DNA of 64,000 nt from Mucilaginibacter sp. UR6-11 (GCF_020880695.1 NZ_JAJIWO010000010.1:90551-154550); one strand, 5' to 3'; counted from the first letter of the stretch, positions 52,192 to 60,831 are shown. Numbers and translations: made by a program. Notes: a model not told the origin generated them from the letters alone.

Positions 52192-53226
52192 ATGAAATTA
52201 AATTTAAAACGCCCTTTGGCATTCTTTGATCTGGAGGCTACGGGTATTAATATTGGTGTTGACCGCATTGTTGAGATATCAGTGATTAAATTGCACCCGG
52301 ATGGGAGCGAAGAGGTGAAAACATGGCGTGTTAATCCCGAAATGCCCATCCCAATCGAATCGTCATTGATACATGGTATTTATGATGAACATATTAAAGA
52401 CGAGCTTACTTTTAAAGATCTGGCCCCGCTGATTGCCGAGTTTATGGATAATAGCGACCTTGCCGGTTTTAACTCCAATAAATTTGATATCCCGATGTTG
52501 ATGGAGGAGTTTTTAAGAGTAGGGGTTTTATTTGATCTGGATAACCGCCATTTTGTGGACGTGCAGAATATATTCCACCAAATGGAGCAGCGCACATTGA
52601 AGGCGGCATACCAGTTTTATTGCCAAAAAGATATTATTAACGCGCATTCGGCCGAAGCAGATACCCGGGCAACTATGGAGGTATTGCTTGCGCAGCTTGA
52701 ACGTTATGAAAACCAGGAGTGGGAAGATAAAAAAGGGAACCGCAGCATACCTGTTGTAAATCATGTTGAGGGATTGCATAAGTTTACCAATTTAAACCGC
52801 CCGGTTGATTTTGCCGGCAGAATGGCCTTTAATGAAAACGGCGAAGAAGTGTTTAATTTTGGTAAACACAAAGGCAAGAGGGTAGAAGACGTATTTAACA
52901 TGGAGCCCAGCTATTATTCATGGATGATGCAGGGCGATTTTCCGCTATATACAAAGCGTAAGCTGGAAGAAATATATAAGCGCTGGAATGATAAAAGGCA
53001 AGCTGAGCGCCAGCAAAAGGCTTCCCAACCCCGGCCTGAAAATGCAGCCAAAAAGGATATTACAACTCCAAATATTCAAAAAGAACTATTTCAAAAAACC
53101 GATCCGCCAAAAACATACAGTAAACCTTACGAGAATAAACCATTTAAAAAGAAAGAAGAGCCGGCAGCACCAGTTAACGAGGATATGTTGAAACTGCTTG
53201 CAGATAAGTTTAAGAAGGGATTGTAG
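52192..53226 (+). CDS. DEDDh 3'-5' exonuclease with C-terminal DUF3820
   Basis: A 344-residue protein resembling DNA polymerase III epsilon subunit. The exonuclease motifs are FFDLEATGINIG (Asp-Glu), GFNSNKFDIPMLME and HSAEADTRATMEV (His-Asp). Residues about 215-260 form the DUF3820 domain (FNFGKHKGKRVEDVF; YSWMMQGDFPLYTKRKLEEI). The lysine- and proline-rich tail to residue 344 is disordered. Role in replication proofreading or repair is plausible but the polymerase partner is not identified. Confidence 0.9.
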   Translation: MKLNLKRPLAFFDLEATGINIGVDRIVEISVIKLHPDGSEEVKTWRVNPEMPIPIESSLIHGIYDEHIKDELTFKDLAPLIAEFMDNSDLAGFNSNKFDIPMLMEEFLRVGVLFDLDNRHFVDVQNIFHQMEQRTLKAAYQFYCQKDIINAHSAEADTRATMEVLLAQLERYENQEWEDKKGNRSIPVVNHVEGLHKFTNLNRPVDFAGRMAFNENGEEVFNFGKHKGKRVEDVFNMEPSYYSWMMQGDFPLYTKRKLEEIYKRWNDKRQAERQQKASQPRPENAAKKDITTPNIQKELFQKTDPPKTYSKPYENKPFKKKEEPAAPVNEDMLKLLADKFKKGL

Positions 53227-53274
53227 CAAGGTTTGTCATTGTCAGCAATGGCAGGAGAAGTAGTAATTCAACAA

Positions 53275-53306
53275 AAAAACGCCCGACCCGGGGGCCAGGC
53301 GTTTTT
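53275..53306. terminator. Terminator shared by exonuclease gene and rnpB
   Basis: A 9-bp perfect stem AAAAACGCC / GGCGTTTTT encloses a GC-rich 14-base loop. The A/T ends give T-runs in both directions. It lies between the convergent exonuclease gene and rnpB and fits as terminator for both. Confidence 0.85.
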
Positions 53307-53309
53307 AAT

Positions 53310-53695
53310 CAGCAGCAAATCTGTAAGCCGGGTTCTGTTTTGCCGAATGGCAATTTCTATCATTAATCTGGCCCTGCCATTGCTGACAGGTTCAATCAAC
53401 CTACCCATCCCGACGGCCCTGATTGCTCAGGACAGGAAGCGAGCCGCTTCACTTTCGGAACCTATTTGGTTTTTCAACTCCTGAGGTTTACCGCAATCCC
53501 GGTCGCCCGGAAAAGCCGTGAGCTCTTACCTCACGTTTTCACCCTTACCCTGTAAACAGGGCGGTATATTTTCTGTGGCACTTGCTGTCGCCGGCTGCCG
53601 GCGCCTTCCCGTTAGGAAGCAGGATGCTCTGTGTTGCCCGGACTTTCCTCCGCTTTAACCGTAGGCTATAAGCAGCGATAGAACGTTTTGCGCTA
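53310..53695 (-). ncRNA. rnpB: RNase P RNA (bacterial type A)
   Basis: Catalytic RNA that trims the 5' leader of tRNA precursors. On the minus strand the conserved 5' core GAGGAAAGTCCGGGCAACAC is followed by GGTGAAAACGTGAGGTAAGA and the 3' core ACAGAACCCGGCTTACAG, the pair that forms helix P4. A 5' AGC-GCAAA and a 3' TTTGCTGCT can form helix P1 with one bulge. The length of about 385 bases is right for type A. A near-consensus TACCTTTA lies at the 5' end. End points are good to a few bases. Confidence 0.95.
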
Positions 53696-53769
53696 TAAAG
53701 GTAAGCATTTGAACTGATTTTTATGACCCTTTATAGTCAGTAGGCGTTAAAGCACGATGCACATTGGTC

Positions 53770-54828
53770 TTACGCTTCTTCTTTAAAAAATACTTTATAA
53801 TAGTTCATCGCCTTGTCGTCATCAAAGCCCTTTTCTATCAACTTATTATCACCATGGATATAGATGTGGAAGTTCTTATCCAGTTTCAATACGCTTTTAT
53901 AAATGCGGGCTTGTTTTTTAACTGCGTTGTTTGAGATTTCGAAGGTATCGCCAATTTTGGTGTCAAACTCGTCTTCGTATTGGTTCTTAAAAGTTTTAAA
54001 TGACTCTATGGCTTTAGGGTTGGCAATAACCTCGCCGGCAAACTCATCCATGTCAAAGGTTTCTTTTTCCTTAAAATACTTCATGGAGCGGTTAAGCAGA
54101 TCTATCTTATCTGTCTTGCTCATATCAAACTCCTCATCGATTTTATTGGTGACGAAGTTCTTGTAGATACCGAGAGCGTTGCTGGTTTGATTATAACTAT
54201 CATTGCGGATCTTGAGCTGTAGAAAATCATCTTTCCAGTAAACAGCGGCATCCTGCCCGCTGCTTGCTTTATCAACTACCACTACTTTATAGCCGTTTTC
54301 TTTTTCAATATTAAATATTAGGCAGCCTTTATCCAGTTTATTGATGTTGATGGCGTTTTCTTCGTAATCAACCGCGAAACCACCTTTTTCGGGATAAACT
54401 TTTAGGTAAGTCTCTTTGTTTTCTGATTTGAAAATGCCAATTGCGTCCAGCAAATTACCCTCAATCTGCACATCTTTAAAATAAGCTACATATAACTCGC
54501 CCGATTTTATTTTAGGGTGATTAGCTACCTTATACAGGTATTTGGCTATTTGTTCTGACGCTTCATGAAACTTCTCCTTATCCTCGAAAATCTGCGAAGC
54601 AAAATGGTGAATTTCGTTCAGGGCCAGGTCGCCGCTGCTATGCATCAGGTGATAAACCTCGACAGATTTCTCAAACGGGCTTAAAAAATATTGTTTTAAT
54701 AAGCTTGAAATCAGCTCGTCTTTTAAAACAAGTGGATGATCAGACAGGGCATACATTTCACTTAATGACTGATTGCCAACATGATGTACAGAAATTGTTT
54801 TTAGCGAAGCTTCAAAAGAGGTTACCAT
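53770..54828 (-). CDS. Nucleoid-associated protein (NdpA/YejK family)
   Basis: A 352-residue protein of the 37-kDa nucleoid-associated family (PF04245). Readable signatures are FASQIFEDKEKFHEASEQIA, ELYVAYFKDVQIEGNLLDAI, GCLIFNIEKENGYKVVVVD, AVYWKDDFLQLKIRNDSYNQ and the C-terminal NFHIYIHGDNKLIEKGFDD. Members bind the nucleoid; a precise role is not established. Divergent from mnmE with a 75-base gap. Confidence 0.87.
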   Translation of the reverse strand: MVTSFEASLKTISVHHVGNQSLSEMYALSDHPLVLKDELISSLLKQYFLSPFEKSVEVYHLMHSSGDLALNEIHHFASQIFEDKEKFHEASEQIAKYLYKVANHPKIKSGELYVAYFKDVQIEGNLLDAIGIFKSENKETYLKVYPEKGGFAVDYEENAININKLDKGCLIFNIEKENGYKVVVVDKASSGQDAAVYWKDDFLQLKIRNDSYNQTSNALGIYKNFVTNKIDEEFDMSKTDKIDLLNRSMKYFKEKETFDMDEFAGEVIANPKAIESFKTFKNQYEDEFDTKIGDTFEISNNAVKKQARIYKSVLKLDKNFHIYIHGDNKLIEKGFDDDKAMNYYKVFFKEEA

Positions 54829-54903
54829 AATTGAGGCGCAATTTAGTTTTTTTACTTTAGGGTTATGGCTATTGTTGATAGTAATTTGCGACCTTTGCCC
54901 TCG

Positions 54904-56262
54904 ATGACTAATACCGAAGAAACCATTGTTGCTTTAGCCACGCCCGCGGGTATAGGGGCCATCGGCGTTATCCGATTATCGGGCCCGGATGCAATTAAAA
55001 TAGCTAACAGCGTATTTAAAGGCAGGGACCTGACTAAACAACAATCGCATACCATCCACTTTGGTAATATTGTTGATGGGGATGTGATATTGGACGAGGT
55101 ATTGGCTTCTTTATTCATCGCCCCGAGATCATACACGCGCGAAAACGTGGTCGAAATCTCATGTCACGGTTCTAATTATATCATCGAATCTATTATAAAG
55201 CTGCTGATTAGGAACGGTGCACGATCTGCAAAAGCCGGCGAATTCACATTAAGGGCATTTCTGAACGGGCAGATGGACCTTTCGCAGGCAGAAGCAGTTG
55301 CTGATCTGATTGCGTCAAATTCAAAAGCCTCACAGCAGGTTGCCTTACAGCAGCTAAGGGGGGGATTTAGCAATCAACTGCAGAACCTGCGCGAACAGCT
55401 AGTTCAATTTGCCTCGCTAATTGAACTGGAACTGGACTTTGCCGAGGAGGATGTTGAGTTTGCTAACCGCGATCAGCTAAAAAAACTGATCTATGAAATT
55501 GCGCGCGTAATCAGCGCGCTGGTACAGTCGTTTGAGTTGGGGAACGTAATAAAACAAGGTGTTAACACAGTTATTGCCGGTCGCCCCAATGCCGGTAAAT
55601 CCACCCTGTTAAATGCATTACTGAATGAGGAACGGGCCATTGTAAGTCATATCCCCGGTACCACACGCGATACCATTGAAGAGATTTTAAATATCAATGG
55701 CATAAATTTCAGGCTGATAGATACCGCCGGCATCCGTGAGGCTACCGATGCCATTGAAAAAATAGGGGTAGAGCGTACCATGGAAAAGATTAGACAATCA
55801 GCCCTGCTGGTATATGTTTATGACGCCGCCCAAATAACTCTGGCCGAGCTAAATACTGACCTCGAAAGCCTGCAGCGGCCGGGTATAACCTTATTGGTGG
55901 TAGCCAATAAAGCAGACTTGCTCACCCCGAAACAATTAGCGGCCTTACCTGCCAATGCAAATGTCATCTCGGCAAAAGAAAAAACGCATATTGACGAATT
56001 AAAATCAAAGATATACCATTCGGCTATAAAGAACCAGCTGGATGGAAATGAAACCCTGGTAACCAACATACGCCACCTGGAAGCACTGCAAAAAACAGAA
56101 CAAGCTTTAGTCAGGGTACTCGCTGGTATAGACACAGTTACCTCTGACTTTTTATCAATGGATATTAAACAGGCCCTGCATTATCTGGGCGAAATTACTG
56201 GCGCTGTAACGACAGACGATTTGCTCGAGAATATATTTAGTAAGTTCTGTATCGGCAAGTAG
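54904..56262 (+). CDS. mnmE: tRNA uridine-5-carboxymethylaminomethyl synthesis GTPase MnmE
   Basis: GTPase that with MnmG modifies the wobble uridine of several tRNAs. Of about 452 residues: N-terminal tetrahydrofolate-binding domain (ETIVALATPAGIGAIGVIRL; FTLRAFLNGQMDLSQAEAV), a G domain at about residues 215-370 with P-loop GRPNAGKSTLLNAL, switch IPGTTRDTIEE, DTAGIRE and NKAD, and the C-terminal Cys in KFCIGK. I place the start at ATG 54904; a longer frame from 54865 is possible. It marks the last core gene before the accessory region. Confidence 0.95.
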   Translation: MTNTEETIVALATPAGIGAIGVIRLSGPDAIKIANSVFKGRDLTKQQSHTIHFGNIVDGDVILDEVLASLFIAPRSYTRENVVEISCHGSNYIIESIIKLLIRNGARSAKAGEFTLRAFLNGQMDLSQAEAVADLIASNSKASQQVALQQLRGGFSNQLQNLREQLVQFASLIELELDFAEEDVEFANRDQLKKLIYEIARVISALVQSFELGNVIKQGVNTVIAGRPNAGKSTLLNALLNEERAIVSHIPGTTRDTIEEILNINGINFRLIDTAGIREATDAIEKIGVERTMEKIRQSALLVYVYDAAQITLAELNTDLESLQRPGITLLVVANKADLLTPKQLAALPANANVISAKEKTHIDELKSKIYHSAIKNQLDGNETLVTNIRHLEALQKTEQALVRVLAGIDTVTSDFLSMDIKQALHYLGEITGAVTTDDLLENIFSKFCIGK

Positions 56263-56479
56263 TCGACACAACTACTTGATAATCAATTATTTATGAAATA
56301 AAAACAGAAAGTAAAATTCTTCATTTTCATTTCTTAAATACCATGTTATCAGGCGTTTACAAATAAAACCAATCGGTATATTTTTGCTTTTTGTTACTAT
56401 TAGAAAGTAATTTTGTTGCTTTTTTGGTTCCCAAATCATCTTTTGTTCCTCATTTTTAGAGTATTTATTAATCGTTGTA

Positions 56480-56519
56480 ACTATCGGTAACTAAATAGCA
56501 CTAAACGATACTAAACGCC
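56480..56519. repeat. Four phased 10-bp ACTA repeats before the excisionase-like gene
   Basis: ACTATCGGTA, ACTAAATAGC, ACTAAACGAT and ACTAAACGCC follow each other without gaps, a repeat every 10 bases, one helical turn. Repeats three and four share ACTAAACG. The array lies 104 bases before the HTH gene and about 220 after mnmE. Such phased arrays suit binding by a recombination or excision protein. Role is inferred. Other sequence in the 56263-56622 gap includes ACAACGA/TCGTTGT inverted arms at 56544-56563 and no gene. Confidence 0.6.
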
Positions 56520-56622
56520 ACAGAACATTACAATTAGGGAGAAACAACGACCGATATCGTTGTGATGATTTTCTTGGAGTAAGTGTTAGTATGGATAATT
56601 AGATTGTGGAAATTTAAAATAT

Positions 56623-57192
56623 ATGAGTTCAAATTTCACGATCCAAAGAAAATGTGTGCATTGTAAACAAATATTCAATGCCAAAACCACTGTCACTCGA
56701 TTTTGTGGCAAGCTGTGTAATAAACGTTTTAATGCTACAAGACAGCGAAATGATAAGATTGAAACGGAAAACCTACATCCTATTATTTTGTCCGCTCAAG
56801 CAATGCAACCTCTTAAGAGTGTAGAGTTTTTAGATACTCAAAAAGCTGCAATACTGCTTGGCGTATCGCGCAGCTTTATTTATTATTTAATAAATACCGG
56901 TAAACTCGCCGCCTACAATCTTTCCGTTCGTCGAACGATCATTCTAAAAAGAGACATCGAGCAGTTATTTCAGTCGAGGACTCTTATAGCGCCTCTTCCC
57001 AAAAAGCAGGTATCCAAAATGCCCGTAATGGATGACTGTTATAATATGAGCGAGTTACACGAGAAGTTTAAAATCTCAGACGCAGCGATATATAATTTAA
57101 TCAAAAGAAATAATATAGATAAGTTTCAGGTAGGTCGTTTCACCTATGTTGCCAAGAAAAATATTGATTCAATTTTACTTAATCAAATATGA
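56623..57192 (+). CDS. Zinc-ribbon and excisionase-type helix-turn-helix protein
   Basis: A 189-residue DNA-binding protein. The N-terminus has a CxxC...CxxxC set (Cys11, Cys14, Cys28, Cys32). Two MerR/excisionase-like helix-turn-helix units follow, at about residues 68-115 (DTQKAAILLGVSRSFIYYLI) and 138-188 (NMSELHEKFKISDAAIYNLI). It overlaps the integrase gene by four bases. This order, HTH gene then integrase, is common in Bacteroidota integrative elements and suggests a recombination directionality factor. Function is inferred from domain type and context. Confidence 0.8.
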   Translation: MSSNFTIQRKCVHCKQIFNAKTTVTRFCGKLCNKRFNATRQRNDKIETENLHPIILSAQAMQPLKSVEFLDTQKAAILLGVSRSFIYYLINTGKLAAYNLSVRRTIILKRDIEQLFQSRTLIAPLPKKQVSKMPVMDDCYNMSELHEKFKISDAAIYNLIKRNNIDKFQVGRFTYVAKKNIDSILLNQI

Positions 57193-58334
57193 TGGCAAAC
57201 GTAACTATAAGAAGAAAATCGCTATCAAAGAACCGCCAGTCACTTTATTTAGACTATTCACCACCCTTATTCAACTCATCTAAAAATAAGCTTCAGAGAT
57301 ATGAATATCTAAAGCTGTTTATTTATAATAAGCCTAATAGTAATATTGAGCGGAAACATAATAAGGAAACAATTAAGTTAGCTGAGTGGGTTAGGCTCAA
57401 ACGACATCTTGACGTACAGAGTAACAGGTTTGGATTTTTATCTGAATCTAATAGAGGAGGTAATTTTATCAATTACTTTAAAAAGTATACTGCAAAGCGC
57501 CAGAAAACGGATTCCGATAACATGGCTATGGCTTTTCGGTATTTTGAAGATTTTATAACCAGCAATAATCTTAAAACTTGTGATCTGAATGACTCAATAT
57601 GTGAGGGTTTTAGATCCTATCTTTTGAATAATCCTGGAATCAGCGTTAGAGAAAAGCCAATTTCGAGAAACACGGCCGTTAGCTATTTTGCGAAATTTAG
57701 ATCCGCTTTAAAAGAAGCGTTTAGCAAGGGATTGCTGGCGGAAGATTTCTATTCGTTAGTCAAGCCTATAAAAGCAAACGAAACACATCGCGAACGTTTG
57801 GAATTGACGGAACTCCAAATACTAATATCGACGCCAATGGAACCTGCTGTAGTTAAACGCGCAGCAATATTTTCTGCTTTAACAGGTCTTAGGTTTTCAG
57901 ATGTTAAAGCTTTAAAATGGTCTGAGCTACGAGGTCAGCCTGGCAAGTACTACTTACAGTATTGCCAACAAAAAACGTTGGTTGCTGAATACATGCCAAT
58001 TTCTGACGATGCTGTTAAGTTAATGGGAAGCAAAAAGAAGCTACACGAGGCGGTTTTCCAAAACTTGAAATACTCTTCGATCAGAGTTTTCTTAATAAGG
58101 TGGCTTGCAAAAGCTGGTATTAAAAAGAATATAACGTTCCATTGTTTTAGACATACTTATGCAACCCTGCAACTTGAATTTGGAACTGACCTTTATACTG
58201 TTTCTAAGATGCTTGGTCATAAGCATATTAAAACAACGCAGGTTTATGCAAAGGTAGTGGATAGACAGAAAAATCAAACTGTAAATAAAATAAAGGTAAA
58301 CATAGGTAAGTTAAATATGGTTAATTCGTTTTAA
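57189..58334 (+). CDS. Tyrosine recombinase (integrase)
   Basis: A 381-residue site-specific recombinase. The catalytic set is present: Arg235 in LTGLRFSDVKALKW, probable Lys near 262, His318 and Arg321 in TFHCFRHTYATL, His344 in MLGHKHIKTTQ and the nucleophile Tyr353 in TTQVYAKV. Residues about 95-195 form the SAM-like core-binding domain and the N-terminus the arm-binding region usual in Bacteroidota integrases. It is translationally coupled to the excisionase-like gene and followed by a terminator. Likely the mobility module of the island after mnmE. Confidence 0.93.
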   Translation: MMANVTIRRKSLSKNRQSLYLDYSPPLFNSSKNKLQRYEYLKLFIYNKPNSNIERKHNKETIKLAEWVRLKRHLDVQSNRFGFLSESNRGGNFINYFKKYTAKRQKTDSDNMAMAFRYFEDFITSNNLKTCDLNDSICEGFRSYLLNNPGISVREKPISRNTAVSYFAKFRSALKEAFSKGLLAEDFYSLVKPIKANETHRERLELTELQILISTPMEPAVVKRAAIFSALTGLRFSDVKALKWSELRGQPGKYYLQYCQQKTLVAEYMPISDDAVKLMGSKKKLHEAVFQNLKYSSIRVFLIRWLAKAGIKKNITFHCFRHTYATLQLEFGTDLYTVSKMLGHKHIKTTQVYAKVVDRQKNQTVNKIKVNIGKLNMVNSF

Positions 58335-58347
58335 AGCTATAAACAAT

Positions 58348-58376
58348 AGGCCGGTTTATTCCGGCCTTTTCATTTT
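58348..58376 (+). terminator. Intrinsic terminator after the integrase gene
   Basis: Stem AGGCCGG / CCGGCCT with a six-base loop TTTATT followed by TTTTCATTTTA. It lies 14 bases after the integrase stop and separates it from the toxin-antitoxin pair. Confidence 0.8.
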
Positions 58377-58418
58377 AACACGTTAAAAATTTATTTGTTG
58401 AATGGGATTCTTTTGGTT

Positions 58419-58447
58419 CTTGGTTCGAGCCCAGCTTTACCTCACCA
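58419..58447 (+). other. tRNA T-arm-like fragment, possible attachment-site remnant
   Basis: CTTGGTTCGAGCCCAGC followed by TTTACCTCACCA looks like the T stem-loop and 3' end of a tRNA, with a TTCGAGC loop and a four-pair stem. No D or anticodon arm precedes it, and the acceptor/CCA register is off by one. It lies 85 bases after the integrase gene, where such tRNA pieces often mark attachment sites. Could be chance. Confidence 0.3.
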
Positions 58448-58509
58448 TGTGAAAAACGATCCAGAACCCAGTTACGCGTAGCGCTATACAATGTCTTAGT
58501 AATTTATTT

Positions 58510-58550
58510 ACAAAAAAGTTTCCATATGTGGAAACTTTTTTGTAGCTTTG
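58510..58550 (+). promoter_or_regulatory. Palindromic operator and promoter of the toxin-antitoxin pair
   Basis: ACAAAAAAGTTTCCA (58510-58524) and its exact complement (58529-58543) form a 15-bp-arm palindrome with a TATG centre. It runs into TAGCTTTG at 58543-58550, an exact TAnnTTTG -7 box. The palindrome therefore fills the -33 to -7 interval, as expected for an operator bound by the antitoxin. Binding by the XRE protein is inferred. Confidence 0.65.
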
Positions 58551-58595
58551 TAGTTCATTATAATTAACAGAGTATGAAACAAACAACAACGGGGA

Positions 58596-58946
58596 ATGAA
58601 AAAATATGAGGTAGAAATCACAGAGGAGGCGGAAGCCTTTCTTGAGGGACTCCAGGAGTCAACAAGAAAAAAATTTATCAAGGTGTTCACTAAAGTCGAA
58701 TTGGGATTTATTACCAAGGATGATTTTAAAAAACTGGCAGGTGCGGATGACTTATGGGAGTTCAGGGTCCAGGATAGTAACAGTTGGTATAGGGTGTTTG
58801 CCTTCATCCTAAAGGAAAATGGTAAGGAAATTGCTACAATTTTCGCCATCAATGGCTTTCAAAAAAAGGGGAACAAAACCCCTGCTAACGAAATTGAGAG
58901 AGCAAAGCGGTTGAAGAAAAGTATAACCGCCAGTATTAAATCGTAA
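58596..58946 (+). CDS. RelE/HigB-type toxin (Gp49-like)
   Basis: A 116-residue type II toxin of the RelE/ParE fold (MKKYEVEITEEAEAFLEGLQ; DDLWEFRVQDSNSWYRVFAF; IATIFAINGFQKKGNKTPANEI). The Gp49/HigB subgroup is indicated by the WEFRV...YRVFAF and FxKKxxKTP motifs, which suggest ribosome-dependent mRNA cleavage. The toxin gene comes first, as in higBA. A short upstream reading frame at 58574-58609 overlaps the start. The antitoxin gene is 86 bases downstream. Confidence 0.88.
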   Translation: MKKYEVEITEEAEAFLEGLQESTRKKFIKVFTKVELGFITKDDFKKLAGADDLWEFRVQDSNSWYRVFAFILKENGKEIATIFAINGFQKKGNKTPANEIERAKRLKKSITASIKS

Positions 58947-58959
58947 ATTACACGTAGCC

Positions 58960-58999
58960 TACTACGCTTCCTGCCCTTCGGGGTGGGAAGATTGTAGTA
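58960..58999 (+). promoter_or_regulatory. Stem-loop between toxin and antitoxin genes
   Basis: TACTAC / GTAGTA outer arms and an inner CTTCCTGCCC / GGGTGGGAAG stem (two G-U pairs) capped by a TTCG tetraloop occupy most of the 86-base gap between the two genes. It could stabilise the antitoxin message or trim toxin expression. Inferred role. Confidence 0.6.
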
Positions 59000-59032
59000 A
59001 ATTCGTACAACATATTAGATAAAATAGCAAAA

Positions 59033-59419
59033 ATGAAAGAACAAAAATCGACCGGTCAAGACATGCCATTATCAGACGGTACGATTGTTAACCTTTCCGA
59101 CAATCGAAAAAGAGGGAAATCATTAGACCAATACAAAGATGAACAACTGGGAAAGGAAGGAACAACAGAACGGGATCTCTTTGAGTTGGAACTGAGAATG
59201 GAAATGATTCAGGAACTTATTCGAGACACCAGAAAGAAAAGGAATTTATCCCAGCAGGATCTGGGAGATCTTATTGGAGTTAATAAAGCGCAAATTTCCA
59301 AGTTGGAAAAAGGCTACACGAATGCAACTATTTCATTGGTGTCAAAAGTATTCAAGGCATTGAATGCAAAAGTCAAATTATCCGTCCAGTTAGATCAGGA
59401 AGAATTCGAATTAGTATAA
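59033..59419 (+). CDS. XRE-family antitoxin (HigA-like)
   Basis: A 128-residue antitoxin. Residues about 60-115 form a Cro/CI-type helix-turn-helix (LIRDTRKKRNLSQQDLGDLI; NKAQISKLEKGYTNATISLV), with a flexible acidic N-terminus. It neutralises the toxin encoded just upstream and probably binds the palindrome before the pair. Followed by a strong terminator at 59433-59470. Confidence 0.88.
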   Translation: MKEQKSTGQDMPLSDGTIVNLSDNRKRGKSLDQYKDEQLGKEGTTERDLFELELRMEMIQELIRDTRKKRNLSQQDLGDLIGVNKAQISKLEKGYTNATISLVSKVFKALNAKVKLSVQLDQEEFELV

Positions 59420-59432
59420 TCTATTATTCTTA

Positions 59433-59470
59433 AAACAAAAAAGGTCAGAGATTTCTGACCTTTTTTGTTT
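59433..59470 (+). terminator. Intrinsic terminator after the antitoxin gene
   Basis: A 16-bp perfect stem AAACAAAAAAGGTCAG / CTGACCTTTTTTGTTT with a six-base loop AGATTT and a T-rich 3' arm. It separates the toxin-antitoxin pair from the SIR2 operon. Confidence 0.9.
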
Positions 59471-59655
59471 CCATTTTAAATCATTGTCTTTAATCTGTAC
59501 TCAACTTGATTAAAGTTAATGATATGAGGATTATCTACCATTAACGGAAAGCGAGATCAGTACCCAATAAATCAATAGAACAATTACCGAATAGTAATAT
59601 TAAAATCTTTTCTAATAAATAGCTATCTTAGGAAGATAAACCTTATAATTTTTTC

Positions 59656-60831
59656 ATGACTGACTATGTACATGACCCTTTAAGGGAACTTACGGAAATT
59701 AGAAATCAACTTTCTTATACCAAACGACTAGGTTTTCTATTCGGCGCTGGAACATCCAAAGCTATGGGTATATCAGATATAACTGCCTTAACTAAAAAGA
59801 TCGAAGACAGTTTAAAGGCCCCTCACAAAGATTTTTTTTTGACAATAAAAGGTAGTCTCGATAAAGACCAGCAACATATCGAAGCGATACTGAATCAGAT
59901 TCGTTTAATAAGGCAAATCACCCATGACAAAAAAGCCAAACTTTATGATCGCATTACAGGGGAAGATGCTAAAAATTTGGACAAAGCTATATGCGATTCG
60001 ATTTATCAGATAATCAGCACTGAAGAACTCTCTGCGGAAGTGAGTATTTCTAAAAAATTCATTAGTTGGTTGAACTGGATGTCAAGAGATTTTGTCAAAG
60101 AAATATTCACCACCAATTATGATATGATTTTCGAAAAATCTTTCGAGAGTCTGCTAATTCCATTTTACGATGGCTTTATAGGGTCCTTTGAACCATTTTT
60201 CGCGCATGAAACTTTAGATAGTAAATCAAGATATGATAAACCGCCGGTTTCCTGGATTCGGATTTGGAAGCTGCATGGCTCATTAGGCTGGTTTTGGAAA
60301 CTTAATGAGGATAAGAAAACGTATCGTGTTATCAGGTTGAGCGCTGGTTCGAAAGACAAATATCCCGATTCCGAATTGGTAATTTATCCATCGCGTGATA
60401 AATATGAATCATCTCGCAAGCAACCGTTTACCAGTTATTTTGACAGGTTGAAGGAGTCACTAATTTCAGGTGAAGGAATCTTCATTATAAGTGGTTATTC
60501 ATTTTCTGATGAGCATGTCAACGAATTGATTTTCAATGGACTAAACCAGAATAACAGATTACATATAATTGCTTTTTTCTATAGCGATGATCCAATTGAT
60601 GCAATAGTGAAACAGGCTAAAAATGTCCCGAATTTCACACTTATTGGTCCAACTAAGGCTTCAATATCCGGAATTTATGGAAAGTGGACTTTAAATAAAA
60701 CTGGAGAATTAATTGATCCGTTTTGGAATACTGCCGATAGCAAATTGAAACTGGGGGACTTTAAAGAGCTGGTGAATTTTCTAATATTATCGTCTGGTTT
60801 AAAGGATCGATTAGATGGCCACGTGAAATGA
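59656..60831 (+). CDS. SIR2-domain protein of a SIR2-HerA defence pair
   Basis: A 391-residue protein with a divergent SIR2 (sirtuin-like NAD-binding) fold. Readable motifs: GFLFGAGTSKAMGI (GAG at 30-32), EIFTTNYDMIFE (Asn154, Asp156), IWKLHGSLGW (His207, catalytic position), IFIISGYSFSDEHVNELI at 276-291. In anti-phage SIR2-HerA systems such proteins degrade NAD+ or nucleic acid on infection. It overlaps the HerA gene by four bases. The 236-base gap before it holds the upstream terminator and no clear promoter box. Confidence 0.88.
   Translation: MTDYVHDPLRELTEIRNQLSYTKRLGFLFGAGTSKAMGISDITALTKKIEDSLKAPHKDFFLTIKGSLDKDQQHIEAILNQIRLIRQITHDKKAKLYDRITGEDAKNLDKAICDSIYQIISTEELSAEVSISKKFISWLNWMSRDFVKEIFTTNYDMIFEKSFESLLIPFYDGFIGSFEPFFAHETLDSKSRYDKPPVSWIRIWKLHGSLGWFWKLNEDKKTYRVIRLSAGSKDKYPDSELVIYPSRDKYESSRKQPFTSYFDRLKESLISGEGIFIISGYSFSDEHVNELIFNGLNQNNRLHIIAFFYSDDPIDAIVKQAKNVPNFTLIGPTKASISGIYGKWTLNKTGELIDPFWNTADSKLKLGDFKELVNFLILSSGLKDRLDGHVK

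Noticed and set aside
53233..53484. Reading frame over the RNase P RNA
   Set aside because: It runs antisense over rnpB conserved cores and a terminator, so it is chance.
58419..58447. Complete tRNA gene
   Set aside because: Only a T-arm-like part is present; no D or anticodon arm precedes it and the CCA register is off.
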